DNA of 64,000 nucleotides, from assembly GCF_018139645.1 (NCBI RefSeq), contig NZ_JAGSPM010000006.1, positions 1-64,000 on the forward strand. Reading direction: 5' to 3'. Positions 33,561 to 44,500 of the stretch are shown here, in pieces. The position numbers were made by a program, and so were the translations under genes. The stretch is from Affinundibacterium baiyunense (GTDB taxonomy: Bacteria > Pseudomonadota > Gammaproteobacteria > Burkholderiales > Burkholderiaceae_D). A model generated the notes under the pieces. That model saw nothing but the letters and a program-made list of their open reading frames with translations. It searched no databases and was not told where the DNA came from. Each line of letters opens with the position of its first letter. Position 1 is the first letter of the stretch.

Positions 33561-33859
33561 ATTAACAAATTAGGAATTGAGAGCATGATTTCCCACCAGC
33601 CTTTGCGTAGAGATTGTACCCATCATGGCACAACGGAACGCAACCAGATCATTGAACGCCGATGATATTTAAACTGCGCTTCCGGCAGCTTCACGCCTGC
33701 CCGATGTTTCTTAATCTAGCGAGTGGCGCAATGATCACGCAGATTCCATGTCGGCACGGAACACAATAGATTCCACATTAGATGCCGGATATACGACTGC
33801 AGGCTTATTCTACACGCCAAATCTATTGATTAATTTCTTGTACTTTGGGGGGAGTCCAT
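33561..33859 (+). ncRNA. Putative bridge-RNA-encoding right end of the IS1111 element
   Basis: About 300 non-coding bases between the transposase stop and the right inverted repeat. Established work on IS110-family elements places the guide (bridge) RNA in the long non-coding end, which is on the right in the IS1111 group. Local inverted segments such as GGCACGGAACAC and TGCCGG/CCGGCA pieces suggest structure, but target and donor loops could not be delimited by eye. Confidence 0.5.
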
Positions 33860-33868
33860 ATACGATGG

Positions 33869-33880
33869 GTTAGGCCGCAT
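33869..33880 (-). other. attC R' core at the end of the DUF4304 cassette
   Basis: On the minus strand ATGCGGCCTAAC contains GCCTAAC, an RYYYAAC core site. The TAA is also the stop codon of the DUF4304 gene. It is the exact inverse of the sequence at the other end of the gene (34423-34434). The rest of the attC is interrupted by the insertion sequence. Confidence 0.7.
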
Positions 33881-34424
33881 TCAGCGCTCGTTGTGTGGCT
33901 TCAGAAGCTTGCACACAGTTCCGAGACTCCATTTCGCGCTGTAATGCGATCCGAGCATCCTTCGTAAGTGGCGACCCTGAAGACAAGAGAGTCGTTGGGT
34001 TGGTCATGCAGGAGAACCAGCTGAGCCCATCTTTGGTTATGCACTCCAGCATGAGATTCGCACATCTCTTCCAACTGACTTCTTCCGCAGTGAAATCGAA
34101 GTCATAGAGTCTGCGACCGGGCGACTCCGGATCAGGGATCCCGTCGCTGCTTGGCCCATTTAGACCGGCTGCAGGGTGGTTGTCGGACCTGACACGTACA
34201 CCAAAATGGACTCGGAACGAGGCAGCGAAGGTGTACTTGTGGACGTGAATGAACTCGATGACGTACTCACCCGGGCGGGTGAAGAACGTGGGTTTCGTGC
34301 GCTCGAACCCGAGTGGCTTAAGCATTCCTGCAAGGAGGCGAAGCACCTTCTGCGCATCGCGTGACTCTTGCTTCTTCTCTGGGGATCCAGGAAGAGCCGG
34401 GCGTAAAATTTGACGTTCGTTCAT
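33870..34424 (-). CDS. DUF4304-like protein carried as an integron-type gene cassette
   Basis: A 184-residue soluble protein similar to DUF4304: RLLAGMLKPLGFERTKPTFF, then EYVIEFIHVHKYTFAASFRVHFGV (in part). The function is unknown. Its start codon is preceded at once by GTTAGGCCGC (the 1R/R'' core GTTRRRY), and its TAA lies inside GCCTAAC (R' core). This tight fit between two core sites is diagnostic of an integron gene cassette. It looks richer in G+C than its neighbours. No integrase or attI lies in the window, so it is an orphan cassette, and an IS1111 element interrupts its attC. Confidence 0.75.
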   Translation of the reverse strand: MNERQILRPALPGSPEKKQESRDAQKVLRLLAGMLKPLGFERTKPTFFTRPGEYVIEFIHVHKYTFAASFRVHFGVRVRSDNHPAAGLNGPSSDGIPDPESPGRRLYDFDFTAEEVSWKRCANLMLECITKDGLSWFSCMTNPTTLLSSGSPLTKDARIALQREMESRNCVQASEATQRALNAA

Positions 34425-34434
34425 GCGGCCTAAC
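34423..34434 (-). other. Cassette 1R-type core site upstream of the DUF4304 gene
   Basis: On the minus strand GTTAGGCCGCAT, where GTTAGGC fits GTTRRRY and the ATG is the gene start. It is the perfect inverse of 33869-33880. Upstream sequence (34435-34490) shows no clear L''-L' partner. Confidence 0.65.
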
Positions 34435-34950
34435 TTGTTTTAAAGTGAATGAAACCGAAGCTAACACATGCATGCATTTAATGCAATGATGTTCTAATGC
34501 CTGTGAAAAGCAGATGGGGCTTGAGGCTTCGTTGTTATACTGTATATACGTCCAGTTTAACAAAAGGAACCTATGATTTGGATGAGTTTTGTTATTTGCT
34601 CTTCGCCCTGGTGGCCTGTTTTGGATTAAAGCACGTGCCAACTTTCCCAAGCTCCACATAACCACTTCTCAAACAAATTACAGCAAAAAATCTCTCTTGA
34701 TCATCGGTTTCATAGCAGTCAATGCTCATAGCTATATTCACTCCGTCCCCAATAAAAAATAATGAAAAATAAGACCAGTTTTTATAAACTCTGACCCTAA
34801 TTTTTCTTGTTGTTTTTCCTGTTGCGCTGCACTATTCTTGAGCCCAAGTTTGATTTTTCATTGTCTGTTTGCGAGTTTTCAAAACTTTATTTGGAGGTTC
34901 TCGCAAAACATCAGTAGGTACTTCGGTATCACGCAAAGTAGGGGAATGTT
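34435..34950. other. Intergenic region upstream of gltB
   Basis: About 515 AT-rich bases between the cassette start and gltB. It must contain the gltB promoter. No convincing ORF, tRNA or riboswitch was seen. A GTTTAAC (34554-34560) fits a lone integron core but has no partner and is not called. Confidence 0.4.
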
Positions 34951-37900
34951 ATGCACGCACAAGGTTTATACGATCCAAGTAATGAAAAAGATGCCTGCGG
35001 TGTCGGTTTTGTTGCGCATATCAAGGGCAAGAAGTCGCATGCCATCGTTGAGCAAGGTTTGTTGATTCTGAAAAATTTGGATCACCGTGGCGCGGTCGGT
35101 GCTGATGCCTTGATGGGTGACGGTGCGGGTGTGTTGATTCAGATTCCTGATCAATACTATCGCGAAGAGATGGCGAAGCAGGGTGTGGACTTGCCGCCGC
35201 CAGGTGAGTATGGCGTGGGTATGATTTTCTTGCCGAAGGAACATGCTTCTCGTTTGGCCTGCGAACAAGAAATCGAACGTGCGGTGCGGGCTGAAGGTCA
35301 AGTAGTCTTGGGTTGGCGCGATGTGCCGGTAGATCGCGAGATGCCGATGTCGCCGACTGTGCGTGAAAAAGAGCCAGTGATACGCCAGATCTTTATCGGT
35401 CGCGGCCCAGACATCATGGTGACCGATGCTTTAGAGCGTAAGCTGTACGTGATTCGTAAATCTGCAGTACATGCGATTGAAGCTTTGCACCTCTTGCATG
35501 GTAAAGAATACTTCGTGCCGTCGATGTCGGCACGTACCATCGTCTACAAAGGTTTGCTGTTGGCTGACCAAGTCGGCGTTTACTACAAAGACTTGCAAGA
35601 CGAACGTTGTGTATCAGCATTGGCTTTGGTGCATCAGCGTTTCTCCACCAATACTTTCCCAGAATGGCCATTGGCTCACCCATACCGCATGATTGCGCAC
35701 AACGGCGAGATCAATACGGTGAAAGGTAACTTCAACTGGATGCGTGCACGTGAAGGTGTGATGAAGTCGGCTGTACTCGGTGATGATCTGCAAAAGCTGT
35801 ATCCACTGATTTTTGAAGGCCAATCGGATACCGCAAGTTTCGATAACGCGCTTGAACTCCTGGTGATGGCAGGTTACCCAATCGCCCAAGCGATGATGAT
35901 GATGATTCCTGAGGCTTGGGAAAATCATACGATGATGGACGACAACCGTCGTGCTTTCTACGAATACCATGCAGCGATGATGGAACCATGGGATGGCCCA
36001 GCGGCGATGGCATTTACCGACGGTCGTCAAATCGGTGGTACTTTGGATCGTAATGGTTTGCGTCCAGCGCGTTACATTATTACTGACGATGATTTAGTGG
36101 TGATGGCTTCGGAATCTGGCGTGTTGCCAATTCCAGAAGCACGTATCATCAAAAAATGGCGTCTACAACCAGGCAAGATGTTCTTGATCGATCTCGAAGC
36201 AGGTCGCATCATCGACGATAAAGAAATCAAAGATACCTACGCAAACGCCAAGCCTTACAAGCAATGGATTAATTCAGTGCGTATCAAGCTCAGTTCCTTG
36301 AAAGGCGAGCCAGACAATACGCCAGAAGCCGCGTCGTTATTGGATCGTCAGCAAGCGTTTGGTTACACTCAGGAAGACATTAAATTCTTGATGGAACCAA
36401 TGGCGGTATCGGGTGAAGAGGCGATTGGTTCTATGGGCAATGATGCTTCCTTGGCGGTGATGTCCAACAAGCTCAAACCGCTCTACAACTATTTCAAACA
36501 GTTGTTCGCACAAGTGACGAATCCACCGATCGATCCTATCCGCGAAGCGATGGTGATGTCTTTGGTGTCTTTCATTGGTCCTAAGCCGAATCTGCTCGAC
36601 ACAAATAACATCAATCCACCGATGCGTTTGGAAGTATCACAACCGATCTTGAATTTCGATGACATCGCCAAGCTGCGTAATATCAGCGCGAATACCGGCG
36701 GCAAGTTCAAATCTTATGAACTCGATATTTGCTATCCAGTCGCTTGGGGCAAAGATGGTATCGAAGCACGCTTGGCATCCATCTGTGCAGAAGTGGTCGA
36801 TGCGGTCAAATCTGGTCATAACATCATGATCATCACCGATCGCAAAATGGATGCGAACTTTGTCGCGATTCCAGCTTTGTTGGCGACTTCTACTGTGCAT
36901 CAGCATTTGGTCAGCAAGGGTTTGCGCACTACAACCGGCTTGGTGGTAGAAACAGGTTCTGCACGTGAGACACATCACTTCGCTTTGTTGGCTGGCTATG
37001 GCGCAGAAGCAGTGCATCCGTACTTGGCGATGCAAACGCTAGCAGATATGGCGAACAAGTTGAAAGAGGTAGACGCAGAAAAAGCTATCTACAACTACAC
37101 CAAAGCAGTTGGCAAAGGCTTGCATAAAGTCATGTCGAAAATGGGTATCTCGACTTATATGTCTTATTGCGGCGCGCAGATTTTTGAAGCCGTTGGTTTG
37201 AATAAATCCTTGGTCGATAAATACTTCAAAGGTACGGCATCGAATGTCGAAGGTATTGGTGTATTTGAAGTAGCAGAAGAAGCGCTGCGTTTGCACAAGG
37301 CTGCTTTCGGTAGCGATCCTGTGCTGACCAATGCTTTGGATGCGGGTGGTGAATATGCTTTCCGTATCCGCGGCGAAGATCATATGTGGACGCCAGATTC
37401 GATTGCGAAATTGCAGCATTCCACACGTTCGAATAATTTTAATTCCTACAAAGAATACGCGCAGATCATCAATGATCAATCGAAACGTCATATGACTTTG
37501 CGTGGCTTGTTTGAATTCAAAATTGATCCAAGCAAAGCAATTCCTTTGGATCAAGTCGAGCCAGCTAAAGAAATCGTCAAACGTTTTGCGACGGGCGCGA
37601 TGTCTATGGGGTCTATTAGTACCGAAGCCCATGCGACTTTGGCGGTGGCGATGAATCGTATCGGTGGTAAATCGAATACCGGTGAAGGTGGTGAAGATCC
37701 TGCGCGCTACACACAAGAATTGAAGGGTATTCCGATCAAGCAGGGCGCGAGTTTGGCGTCGGTGATCGGGCGTGATCAAGTCGAGGTGGATATTGATTTG
37801 CAAGAAGGCGATTCCTTACGCTCACGCATCAAACAAGTCGCGTCTGGTCGTTTTGGTGTGACAGCAGAATACTTAAGCTCTGCCGATCAGATTCAGATCA

Positions 37901-39633
37901 AGATGGCACAAGGTGCGAAGCCAGGTGAAGGCGGTCAATTACCAGGTCATAAAGTATCCGAGTACATAGCGAAATTGCGTTTCTCTGTGCCAGGCGTGGG
38001 CTTGATTTCTCCGCCACCGCATCACGATATTTATTCCATCGAAGATTTGGCGCAGTTGATTCATGATTTGAAAAACGTCAATCCACGTGCATCGATTTCA
38101 GTGAAGTTGGTATCCGAAGTTGGCGTTGGTACGATTGCAGCAGGTGTGACCAAAGCAAAGTCAGATCATATCGTGATCGCTGGTCATGACGGTGGTACTG
38201 GTGCATCGCCTTTGTCATCAATTAAACATGCAGGCACGCCATGGGAACTCGGATTGTCTGAAGCGCAGCAAACTTTGGTCTTGAATGGCTTACGCGGTCG
38301 TGTCCGTGTACAAGCAGACGGCCAAATGAAAACCGGTCGTGACGTCGTTATCGCGGCGATGTTGGGCGCAGATGAAATCGGTTTTGCGACAGCACCGTTG
38401 GTGGTAGAAGGTTGCATTATGATGCGCAAGTGCCATTTGAATACTTGCCCAGTCGGTGTCGCAACACAAGACCCAGAGCTGCGTAAGAAATTCTCTGGCA
38501 AGCCAGAATACGTGGTGAACTATTTCTTCTTCGTTGCAGAAGAAGCGCGTCAAATCATGGCGCAGCTTGGTATCCGCACTTACGACGAATTGATCGGCCG
38601 CGTTGATCTCTTAGATAAGTCAAAAGCGATCTCACACTGGAAAGCCAAGGGCTTAGATTTCAGCCGCATTTTCCATCAAGTTGATGCAGGTGATGAGGCT
38701 GCGATTCGTCATGTGGAAGAACAAGACCATGGTTTGGATAAAGCGCTAGACAATAAGTTGATCGCTCAAGCCAAATTGGCCTTGGAAACCGGTGAGAAAG
38801 TTTCTTTCATCCAGCCGATTAAAAACTTGAACCGCACCGTTGGCGCTATGTTGTCGGGTGAAGTGGCGAAGCGTTACGGTCATGCTGGTTTGCCTGACGA
38901 CACTATTCATGTGCAGTTGCAAGGTACAGCGGGCCAATCAGCGGGTGCGTTCCTGGCGCGCGGCGTGACATTGGATTTGGTTGGTGAAGGCAATGACTAT
39001 GTTGGTAAGGGTTTATCTGGTGGCCGCATTATCATCCGTCCAAATACCGAATTCCGTGGTTGGGCAGTCGATAACATCATTTGTGGCAATACAGTGTTGT
39101 ATGGCGCAATTGCCGGGGAGGCTTTTATTAACGGTGTAGCGGGCGAACGTTTTGCGGTACGTAATTCTGGTGCATTAGCGATCATCGAAGGCACGGGAGA
39201 TCATGGTTGTGAATACATGACAGGCGGTACGGTGGTGGTGCTTGGTGCCACAGGTCGTAACTTCGCGGCTGGTATGTCTGGTGGTATCGCGTATGTCTAC
39301 GATCCAGATGGCGAGTTTGCAGCGAAATGCAATATGGCGATGGTCAGTTTGGAATCGGTGTTGGCGGGTGACGAGCAAGAGAAAACCATAGACAAATCTC
39401 TGTGGCACGCGAAAACACGCGGCGGTGAGCGTGAAACGGATGAAGCAATTTTGCGTAGTTCAATTGAGCGTCATTTCAAACATACAGGCAGCACCCGCGC
39501 CCGCAATTTGTTGGACGACTGGGCACGTAGTCGCGCTAAATTTGTGAAGGTGTTCCCGAACGAATACAAGCGCGCTTTGGCTGAGATGTATGTGGCTGAA
39601 CAGGCTGCTTTGAAATTGGAAAAAGCGGCTTAA
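34951..39633 (+). CDS. gltB: Glutamate synthase (NADPH) large subunit
   Basis: A 1560-residue enzyme converting glutamine and 2-oxoglutarate to two glutamates. The N-terminal class-II glutaminase domain has its nucleophile at Cys16 (DACGVGF), meaning a 15-residue propeptide is removed. Central and FMN-binding synthase domains follow, with the [3Fe-4S] ligands in [14 protein letters not shown] plus an earlier Cys (about residues 1150-1170), then the GXGXG beta-helix at the C-terminus ([11 protein letters not shown]). Length is normal for the family. GGGGAA precedes the ATG. Together with nirBD, it completes ammonia assimilation from nitrate. gltD follows after 252 bases holding a REP pair. Confidence 0.97.
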   Translation: MHAQGLYDPSNEKDACGVGFVAHIKGKKSHAIVEQGLLILKNLDHRGAVGADALMGDGAGVLIQIPDQYYREEMAKQGVDLPPPGEYGVGMIFLPKEHASRLACEQEIERAVRAEGQVVLGWRDVPVDREMPMSPTVREKEPVIRQIFIGRGPDIMVTDALERKLYVIRKSAVHAIEALHLLHGKEYFVPSMSARTIVYKGLLLADQVGVYYKDLQDERCVSALALVHQRFSTNTFPEWPLAHPYRMIAHNGEINTVKGNFNWMRAREGVMKSAVLGDDLQKLYPLIFEGQSDTASFDNALELLVMAGYPIAQAMMMMIPEAWENHTMMDDNRRAFYEYHAAMMEPWDGPAAMAFTDGRQIGGTLDRNGLRPARYIITDDDLVVMASESGVLPIPEARIIKKWRLQPGKMFLIDLEAGRIIDDKEIKDTYANAKPYKQWINSVRIKLSSLKGEPDNTPEAASLLDRQQAFGYTQEDIKFLMEPMAVSGEEAIGSMGNDASLAVMSNKLKPLYNYFKQLFAQVTNPPIDPIREAMVMSLVSFIGPKPNLLDTNNINPPMRLEVSQPILNFDDIAKLRNISANTGGKFKSYELDICYPVAWGKDGIEARLASICAEVVDAVKSGHNIMIITDRKMDANFVAIPALLATSTVHQHLVSKGLRTTTGLVVETGSARETHHFALLAGYGAEAVHPYLAMQTLADMANKLKEVDAEKAIYNYTKAVGKGLHKVMSKMGISTYMSYCGAQIFEAVGLNKSLVDKYFKGTASNVEGIGVFEVAEEALRLHKAAFGSDPVLTNALDAGGEYAFRIRGEDHMWTPDSIAKLQHSTRSNNFNSYKEYAQIINDQSKRHMTLRGLFEFKIDPSKAIPLDQVEPAKEIVKRFATGAMSMGSISTEAHATLAVAMNRIGGKSNTGEGGEDPARYTQELKGIPIKQGASLASVIGRDQVEVDIDLQEGDSLRSRIKQVASGRFGVTAEYLSSADQIQIKMAQGAKPGEGGQLPGHKVSEYIAKLRFSVPGVGLISPPPHHDIYSIEDLAQLIHDLKNVNPRASISVKLVSEVGVGTIAAGVTKAKSDHIVIAGHDGGTGASPLSSIKHAGTPWELGLSEAQQTLVLNGLRGRVRVQADGQMKTGRDVVIAAMLGADEIGFATAPLVVEGCIMMRKCHLNTCPVGVATQDPELRKKFSGKPEYVVNYFFFVAEEARQIMAQLGIRTYDELIGRVDLLDKSKAISHWKAKGLDFSRIFHQVDAGDEAAIRHVEEQDHGLDKALDNKLIAQAKLALETGEKVSFIQPIKNLNRTVGAMLSGEVAKRYGHAGLPDDTIHVQLQGTAGQSAGAFLARGVTLDLVGEGNDYVGKGLSGGRIIIRPNTEFRGWAVDNIICGNTVLYGAIAGEAFINGVAGERFAVRNSGALAIIEGTGDHGCEYMTGGTVVVLGATGRNFAAGMSGGIAYVYDPDGEFAAKCNMAMVSLESVLAGDEQEKTIDKSLWHAKTRGGERETDEAILRSSIERHFKHTGSTRARNLLDDWARSRAKFVKVFPNEYKRALAEMYVAEQAALKLEKAA

Positions 39634-39654
39634 GGATCGAGGTTCGATAAAGCC

Positions 39655-39817
39655 CCCTCTCCCGCAGGCGGGAGAGGGTTGGGGTGAGGGGAATTCAGAT
39701 TAGCGAGATGCATGTTGCAAAGTGATTCGTCGGATTTTAAGAACTGACAGTGCAATAAAGTTTTTGCCTTATCGACCGCCCTCATCCCCAACCCTTCTCC
39801 CGCTTGCGGGAGAAGGG
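39655..39817 (+). repeat. REP-pair (BIME-like) element, copy 2, between gltB and gltD
   Basis: Unit B first in the transcript: 11-bp stem CCCTCTCCCGC/GCGGGAGAGGG (39655-39678), tail TTGGGGTGAGGG. After a spacer of about 85 bases, unit A: 12-bp stem CCCTTCTCCCGC/GCGGGAGAAGGG (39792-39817) preceded by CCCTCATCCCCAA. B begins 21 bases after the gltB stop, and A ends 68 bases before gltD. Spacer sequence is unrelated to the other two copies. Confidence 0.9.
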
Positions 39818-39885
39818 AGCAAAACTCGTTGAGATTTAAAAAGTTAAAACACGCGCATAGCGCCTAGCAAATTAGAGGTTTTATC

Positions 39886-41349
39886 ATGGGAAAAGTAACC
39901 GGTTTTATGGAATACCAGCGCTTGCAAGAAGCGAGCGAAGCGCCTAAAACACGCCTGAAGCATTACAAAGAATTTTTGATGCACTTGGATGATGGCCAAG
40001 CCAAAATCCAAGCTGCACGTTGTATGGATTGTGGTATTCCGTTTTGCAATAACGGCTGCCCCGTCAATAACATCATTCCCGACTGGAATGATTTAACCTA
40101 CAACGGCAATTACCAGCAGGCTTTGGAGGTGCTGCATTCAACGAATAACTTTCCAGAGTTCACTGGAAGAATTTGCCCAGCACCTTGTGAATCTGCTTGC
40201 ACACTCGGCATCAATGAGCTGCCTGTCGGCATCAAATCGATAGAACATTTCATCATCGACAAGGGTTGGGAAAATGGTTGGGTTACACCACAAATTCCAG
40301 CACAGAAGACGGGGAAGAAAGTGGCGATTGTCGGCTCTGGCCCAGCAGGTCTGGCAGCAGCACAGCAATTGGCGCGTGTTGGGCATGATGTCACTGTGTT
40401 CGAAAAAAATGATCGTGTCGGTGGCTTGCTACGTTACGGCATTCCTGATTTTAAAATGGAAAAATCCCATATCGACCGTCGCGTTGAACAAATGCAAGCA
40501 GAGGGTGTGACCTTCCGCACGGGAGTTTTAGTTGGTAAAGATTTCCCTAGCAATATTACGAACTGGTCAAAAGAGACAGTGTCTCCCGACGAGTTGAAAA
40601 AAGAATTTGATGCCGTGATCGTCGCAGGTGGTGCCGAAGTGCCGCGCGATTTACCTGTGCCTGGTCGTGAGCTCAAAGGTGTGCACTTTGCAATGGAATT
40701 TTTGCCGGTGCAAAATAAGGTGAATGCAGGAGACAAATATAAAGATCAGATCATGGCAAGCGGTAAGCATGTGGTCGTGATCGGTGGTGGCGATACAGGT
40801 TCAGATTGCGTGGGAACATCGAATCGCCATGGCGCAAAATCAGTCGCTCAATTTGAACTGATGCCACAGCCACCAGAGCAGGAGAATAAGCCTTTAGTCT
40901 GGCCTTACTGGCCAACCAAATTACGCACATCCTCTTCGCACGAAGAAGGCTGTGATCGTGATTGGGCAGTCGCTACAAAACGCTTAGAAGGTAAAGGCGG
41001 CAAAGTAGAAAAACTGATCGCTTGCCGCGTTGAATGGAAAGACGGCAAGATGAGTGAAGTGCCTGATTCTGAATTTGAAATGAAGGCTGACTTAGTATTG
41101 TTGGCAATGGGCTTCGTCTCACCAGTTGGTCAAGTTTTAGAAGCCTTCGGTGTCGATAAAGATGCTCGTGGCAACGCACGTGCGACGACGGACGGCGAAG
41201 GTTGCTACAAAACCAATGTGGAGAAAGTCTACGCAGCAGGCGATATGCGTCGTGGGCAATCTTTAGTCGTGTGGGCAATTCGTGAAGGTCGTCAATGCGC
41301 GCGTGAGGTTGATGCGTTCTTGATGGGAGAATCAGTTTTGCCACGATGA
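39886..41349 (+). CDS. gltD: Glutamate synthase (NADPH) small subunit
   Basis: A 487-residue subunit that transfers electrons from NADPH to GltB. N-terminal cysteine motifs for two [4Fe-4S] clusters: [15 protein letters not shown] (about residues 47-61) and CPAPCESAC (about 96-104). FAD motif [17 protein letters not shown] (about 147) and NADPH motif [15 protein letters not shown] (about 300). GAGG lies nine bases before the ATG. It is expected to be co-transcribed with gltB despite the intervening REP pair. A clear terminator follows at 41413. Confidence 0.97.
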   Translation: MGKVTGFMEYQRLQEASEAPKTRLKHYKEFLMHLDDGQAKIQAARCMDCGIPFCNNGCPVNNIIPDWNDLTYNGNYQQALEVLHSTNNFPEFTGRICPAPCESACTLGINELPVGIKSIEHFIIDKGWENGWVTPQIPAQKTGKKVAIVGSGPAGLAAAQQLARVGHDVTVFEKNDRVGGLLRYGIPDFKMEKSHIDRRVEQMQAEGVTFRTGVLVGKDFPSNITNWSKETVSPDELKKEFDAVIVAGGAEVPRDLPVPGRELKGVHFAMEFLPVQNKVNAGDKYKDQIMASGKHVVVIGGGDTGSDCVGTSNRHGAKSVAQFELMPQPPEQENKPLVWPYWPTKLRTSSSHEEGCDRDWAVATKRLEGKGGKVEKLIACRVEWKDGKMSEVPDSEFEMKADLVLLAMGFVSPVGQVLEAFGVDKDARGNARATTDGEGCYKTNVEKVYAAGDMRRGQSLVVWAIREGRQCAREVDAFLMGESVLPR

Positions 41350-41412
41350 TTATTCTGTGGTGACCTCAGTTGCACCAAAATTTTTGAGTAGCACCATGTT
41401 GTTTAAGGCTTC

Positions 41413-41455
41413 CCTCCAATATGTCTTTTAACGGATGTGTTGGAGGTTTTTTTTT
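41413..41455 (+). terminator. Intrinsic terminator of the gltBD operon
   Basis: CCTCCAA (41413-41419) pairs with TTGGAGG (41440-41446), followed by nine T residues. It lies about 64 bases after the gltD stop. Confidence 0.85.
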
Positions 41456-41573
41456 AGTCAACGCATCACTAATCAGCATGCATTTGAATCCAAGAAATTG
41501 TCGATCTTTGATCGATAAAGTCTTTTGATAAGCAGGTGCTGATGTAAGTTTTTATTCAGAAAATATTGATGAG

Positions 41574-44500
41574 TTATTGTTCATTTTCGATCTCTGTTGA
41601 TGGGGTAGGCGCAATCAGTGGCAGAACTAACTCAAATATCGTGCCTTTTCCAACACGACTTTTGACTTTAATACTCCCACCCAAAATCGCGGTGACGATG
41701 TTGTAGCTGATGTGTAAGCCCAAGCCGCTTCCGCCTTGGCCCATGCGGGTGGTAAAGAAGGGATCGAAGATGCGGCTGAGATTGTCTTCACTGATACCTT
41801 TTCCATTGTCCTTTATTTGAATTCGTACTTTATCTAAATTAATGCGATTGGCAGAAATGCGAATTTCACCGCTGTGTCTTTCGTCGAACGCGTGCACGAG
41901 TGCGTTGATGATCATATTGCTGATTACTTGCCCATAGGGGCCGGGGTAGCTGTCTAATTCGATATCCGCAGGGATTTGAATTTTGAGTTGATGTAGATCT
42001 CGTCGTATCCGCCCACCTAATGTGGAGGCGACTTCGGTGGTGACGGTTTGTAAGTTAAATACGCGGCGTTTGTCGGAGGTTTGGTCAACCGCGATTTGTT
42101 TGAAACTGGTTATCAGATTGGCGGCATTTTCTAAATTTCTCATTAACAGCGTGCAAGCGGTTTTGGTTTGCGCACTGAAATTTTCTAAACGCGAGCGACG
42201 AATGCTCCCTGCGTGAATATCCTGTACTAATTGTTCGCTGAGTTCATCAAGCGAACTCGCAGTGAGTAAGCTATTGCCGATAGGCGTGTTAAGTTCATGC
42301 GCGATGCCTGCAACGAGCGACCCCAGCGCCGCTAGTTTTTCTTGTTCGACTAATTTACTTTGCGTTATCTGCAGGCGTTGATAAGAACTGGCATTCTCAA
42401 ACGCTACTGCGGCATAAGAGCCGAGCGAGCGTAGGATGGTGACATCACTGTCTTGGTAGGTGTTGCTATTCTCACTTTGTACTGAGATCACTCCTATGAC
42501 GCGCTGATTTAACATAATCGGCACATAGATAGCGGAGCGTGGCATTCTTACCGTTTGATGATCGCCCGGTTTGATTTGGCTGGTATTAAATTCGAGACTA
42601 ATGAAGCTGTCGAGTTCTCTGGTGTCTAAAGTGAGCTCATTGAATAATAGTTCTTTACCCGAAAGCACGCATTGTGTAGCCGGTTGTTCTTTTGCCTCCA
42701 GACTGCGTTGATAAGATGGAATTGCTTGTCCATTTTCGATCACGTAGTCGAAACGAATCACACGGTGTTCCCAGTCAACAATGCCTATGCCAAAGGTGTT
42801 GCCTGGTATAAGTTCTTGGACGAAGGTGTACAGGCTCTTTTCGATTGCATGAACTTCTAATGAAGCGGTGATCTGCTTCCCCATTTCCGCTAGTAGCGCA
42901 ATTTTATGTCTTGCCTGTTCTGCTGCGTCCTTTTGCAGCATAGCTTCCCGTGTGCGTTCTATGACTTCTTGTTCTAAGTGTTTTTTATTAGCACGTAAGC
43001 GCAACGTGTATAGATGTATTCCGCCAAAAATGGTGGCACTAATCATGATGATCCATAAGGCATACGCCCAATGCGTGCGATACCATGGTGGCAGAATACT
43101 GAACTGATATACGGCTTCTTCTGAAATACTTCCGTAGATATTTCTCGCTCTGACGCGAAAGTGATAATTGCCTTCGGGGATATTTGTATATTCTTTAGCG
43201 CTGATCCGACTCCATTCGCTCCACTGTGGGTCGAATCCTTCTAGTTGATATTGAAATTGTGTGCTGCCGGGCTTCTCAAAAAAGTCTGCGGCAAATTCAA
43301 ACACTAAAGCATTTTGTTGATAAGCGAGTTGCGGAACATAGGATGCCGTTTGCCTTAATTGAAATGCAGTGAGGGCGCTTTCATTTGCGGTTTTCTTGCC
43401 ATAACTTCCTTCAAAGATTATGTCAGAGGTATTGGCTGCCACGCGTCTTATCATTGCGAAGAATGTTTGCGTATAGTTTTTTTCTGCTTGTGTATCAATG
43501 CGATAAAGGTTTTCTCCCATCAACCATATACTTCCATCAGGATGTACATAGGCTGATTCGTCGTTGGCGCTCAAACCACGGAATGCTTGGCTACTATTTT
43601 CAAAACTACCATCTGGTTTGCGTTGGAGTAGTTGCACACCATCTGCAGTTTGTAATAGATAGGTGCCTGCTTGCACCACATTGATATCGCTTACACTGAG
43701 GCTGCCATCACTAAATCGTGTACCAAAACGTGGGTCTGCTTTAAATTGTGTTTGATCTGAAGTATCTGACCATGCCGCGATGTTTGCGCTATATAGCCCT
43801 TTGCTAGTGGTAACGAATAAAGTGTCATCAATAAACTTTGCGCGATTTCCATTCAGATGTGGCAAGCCATGTTCAAGCCCGATTCGTTGAAGTCGAATTT
43901 GACTAGGATCATCACCTGTAAAGTGCACGCGAATTAATCCTTGCACTTCGGAAGATAACCATAAATCACCGCTAGCATCGGCACTAATGCGTCGAATGTT
44001 TTCGTGGATTTGTGGGAGCCTATGAAATAACTTCCATTCTTTATTTTCGCGTTTGAAAATTTCTAATCCACCCATTTTTCCCATAAATAGATAATCAGGC
44101 CAACGTGGTGAAGTGCCAATAGCATAACCATCGGTGCCGGAATCGTTGATGCGTTGAACTTGGTTGTTCGCCAGCTTGAATAAGCCGCGACTAGAGGCAA
44201 TCATCAGATCACCGGCAATTTCTTTGAACTGCCAGATCTCACTAGGGCTATTCGGGATGGTGACAAACTGTGCGGCATCTTGTGTCTGCTTATAATGAAA
44301 TGGTACTTGTCGGAGTATGCCTTGATAGGTGCCGACATAAAATTCATTTTGATACGCAATACTGGAGATCGAAATTCCATCGATGCCATTGCGCGCGTTG
44401 TAGACCGTTTGTGGCACGCTCAATTCAATATGTGAAATACCAGAATTGGTGCTCGCCCATAAATTGTTGGCTTTATCAAGCATCACACTGGCAACTGTAT

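Larger units (their letters stand above)
32392..33859 (+). mobile_element. IS110-family insertion sequence, IS1111 group
   Basis: Subterminal 12-bp perfect inverted repeats ATGGACTCCCCC (32392-32403) and GGGGGAGTCCAT (33848-33859) bracket an intact DEDD transposase gene. The left non-coding end is short (about 85 bases) and the right is long (about 300), the IS1111-group arrangement. The true ends lie a few bases outside the repeats. The right end abuts an attC core (GTTAGGCCGCAT, 33869-33880) and the left end abuts an attC-like half site, as expected for elements that target cassette recombination sites. Confidence 0.9.

Noticed and set aside
34554-34560. GTTTAAC as an integron core upstream of gltB
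   Set aside because: A lone seven-base match without a partner.
37039-37803. Long open frame (254 codons) on the minus strand inside gltB
   Set aside because: It mirrors the strongly biased codons of gltB, lacks a ribosome-binding site and resembles no protein; it is a shadow frame.
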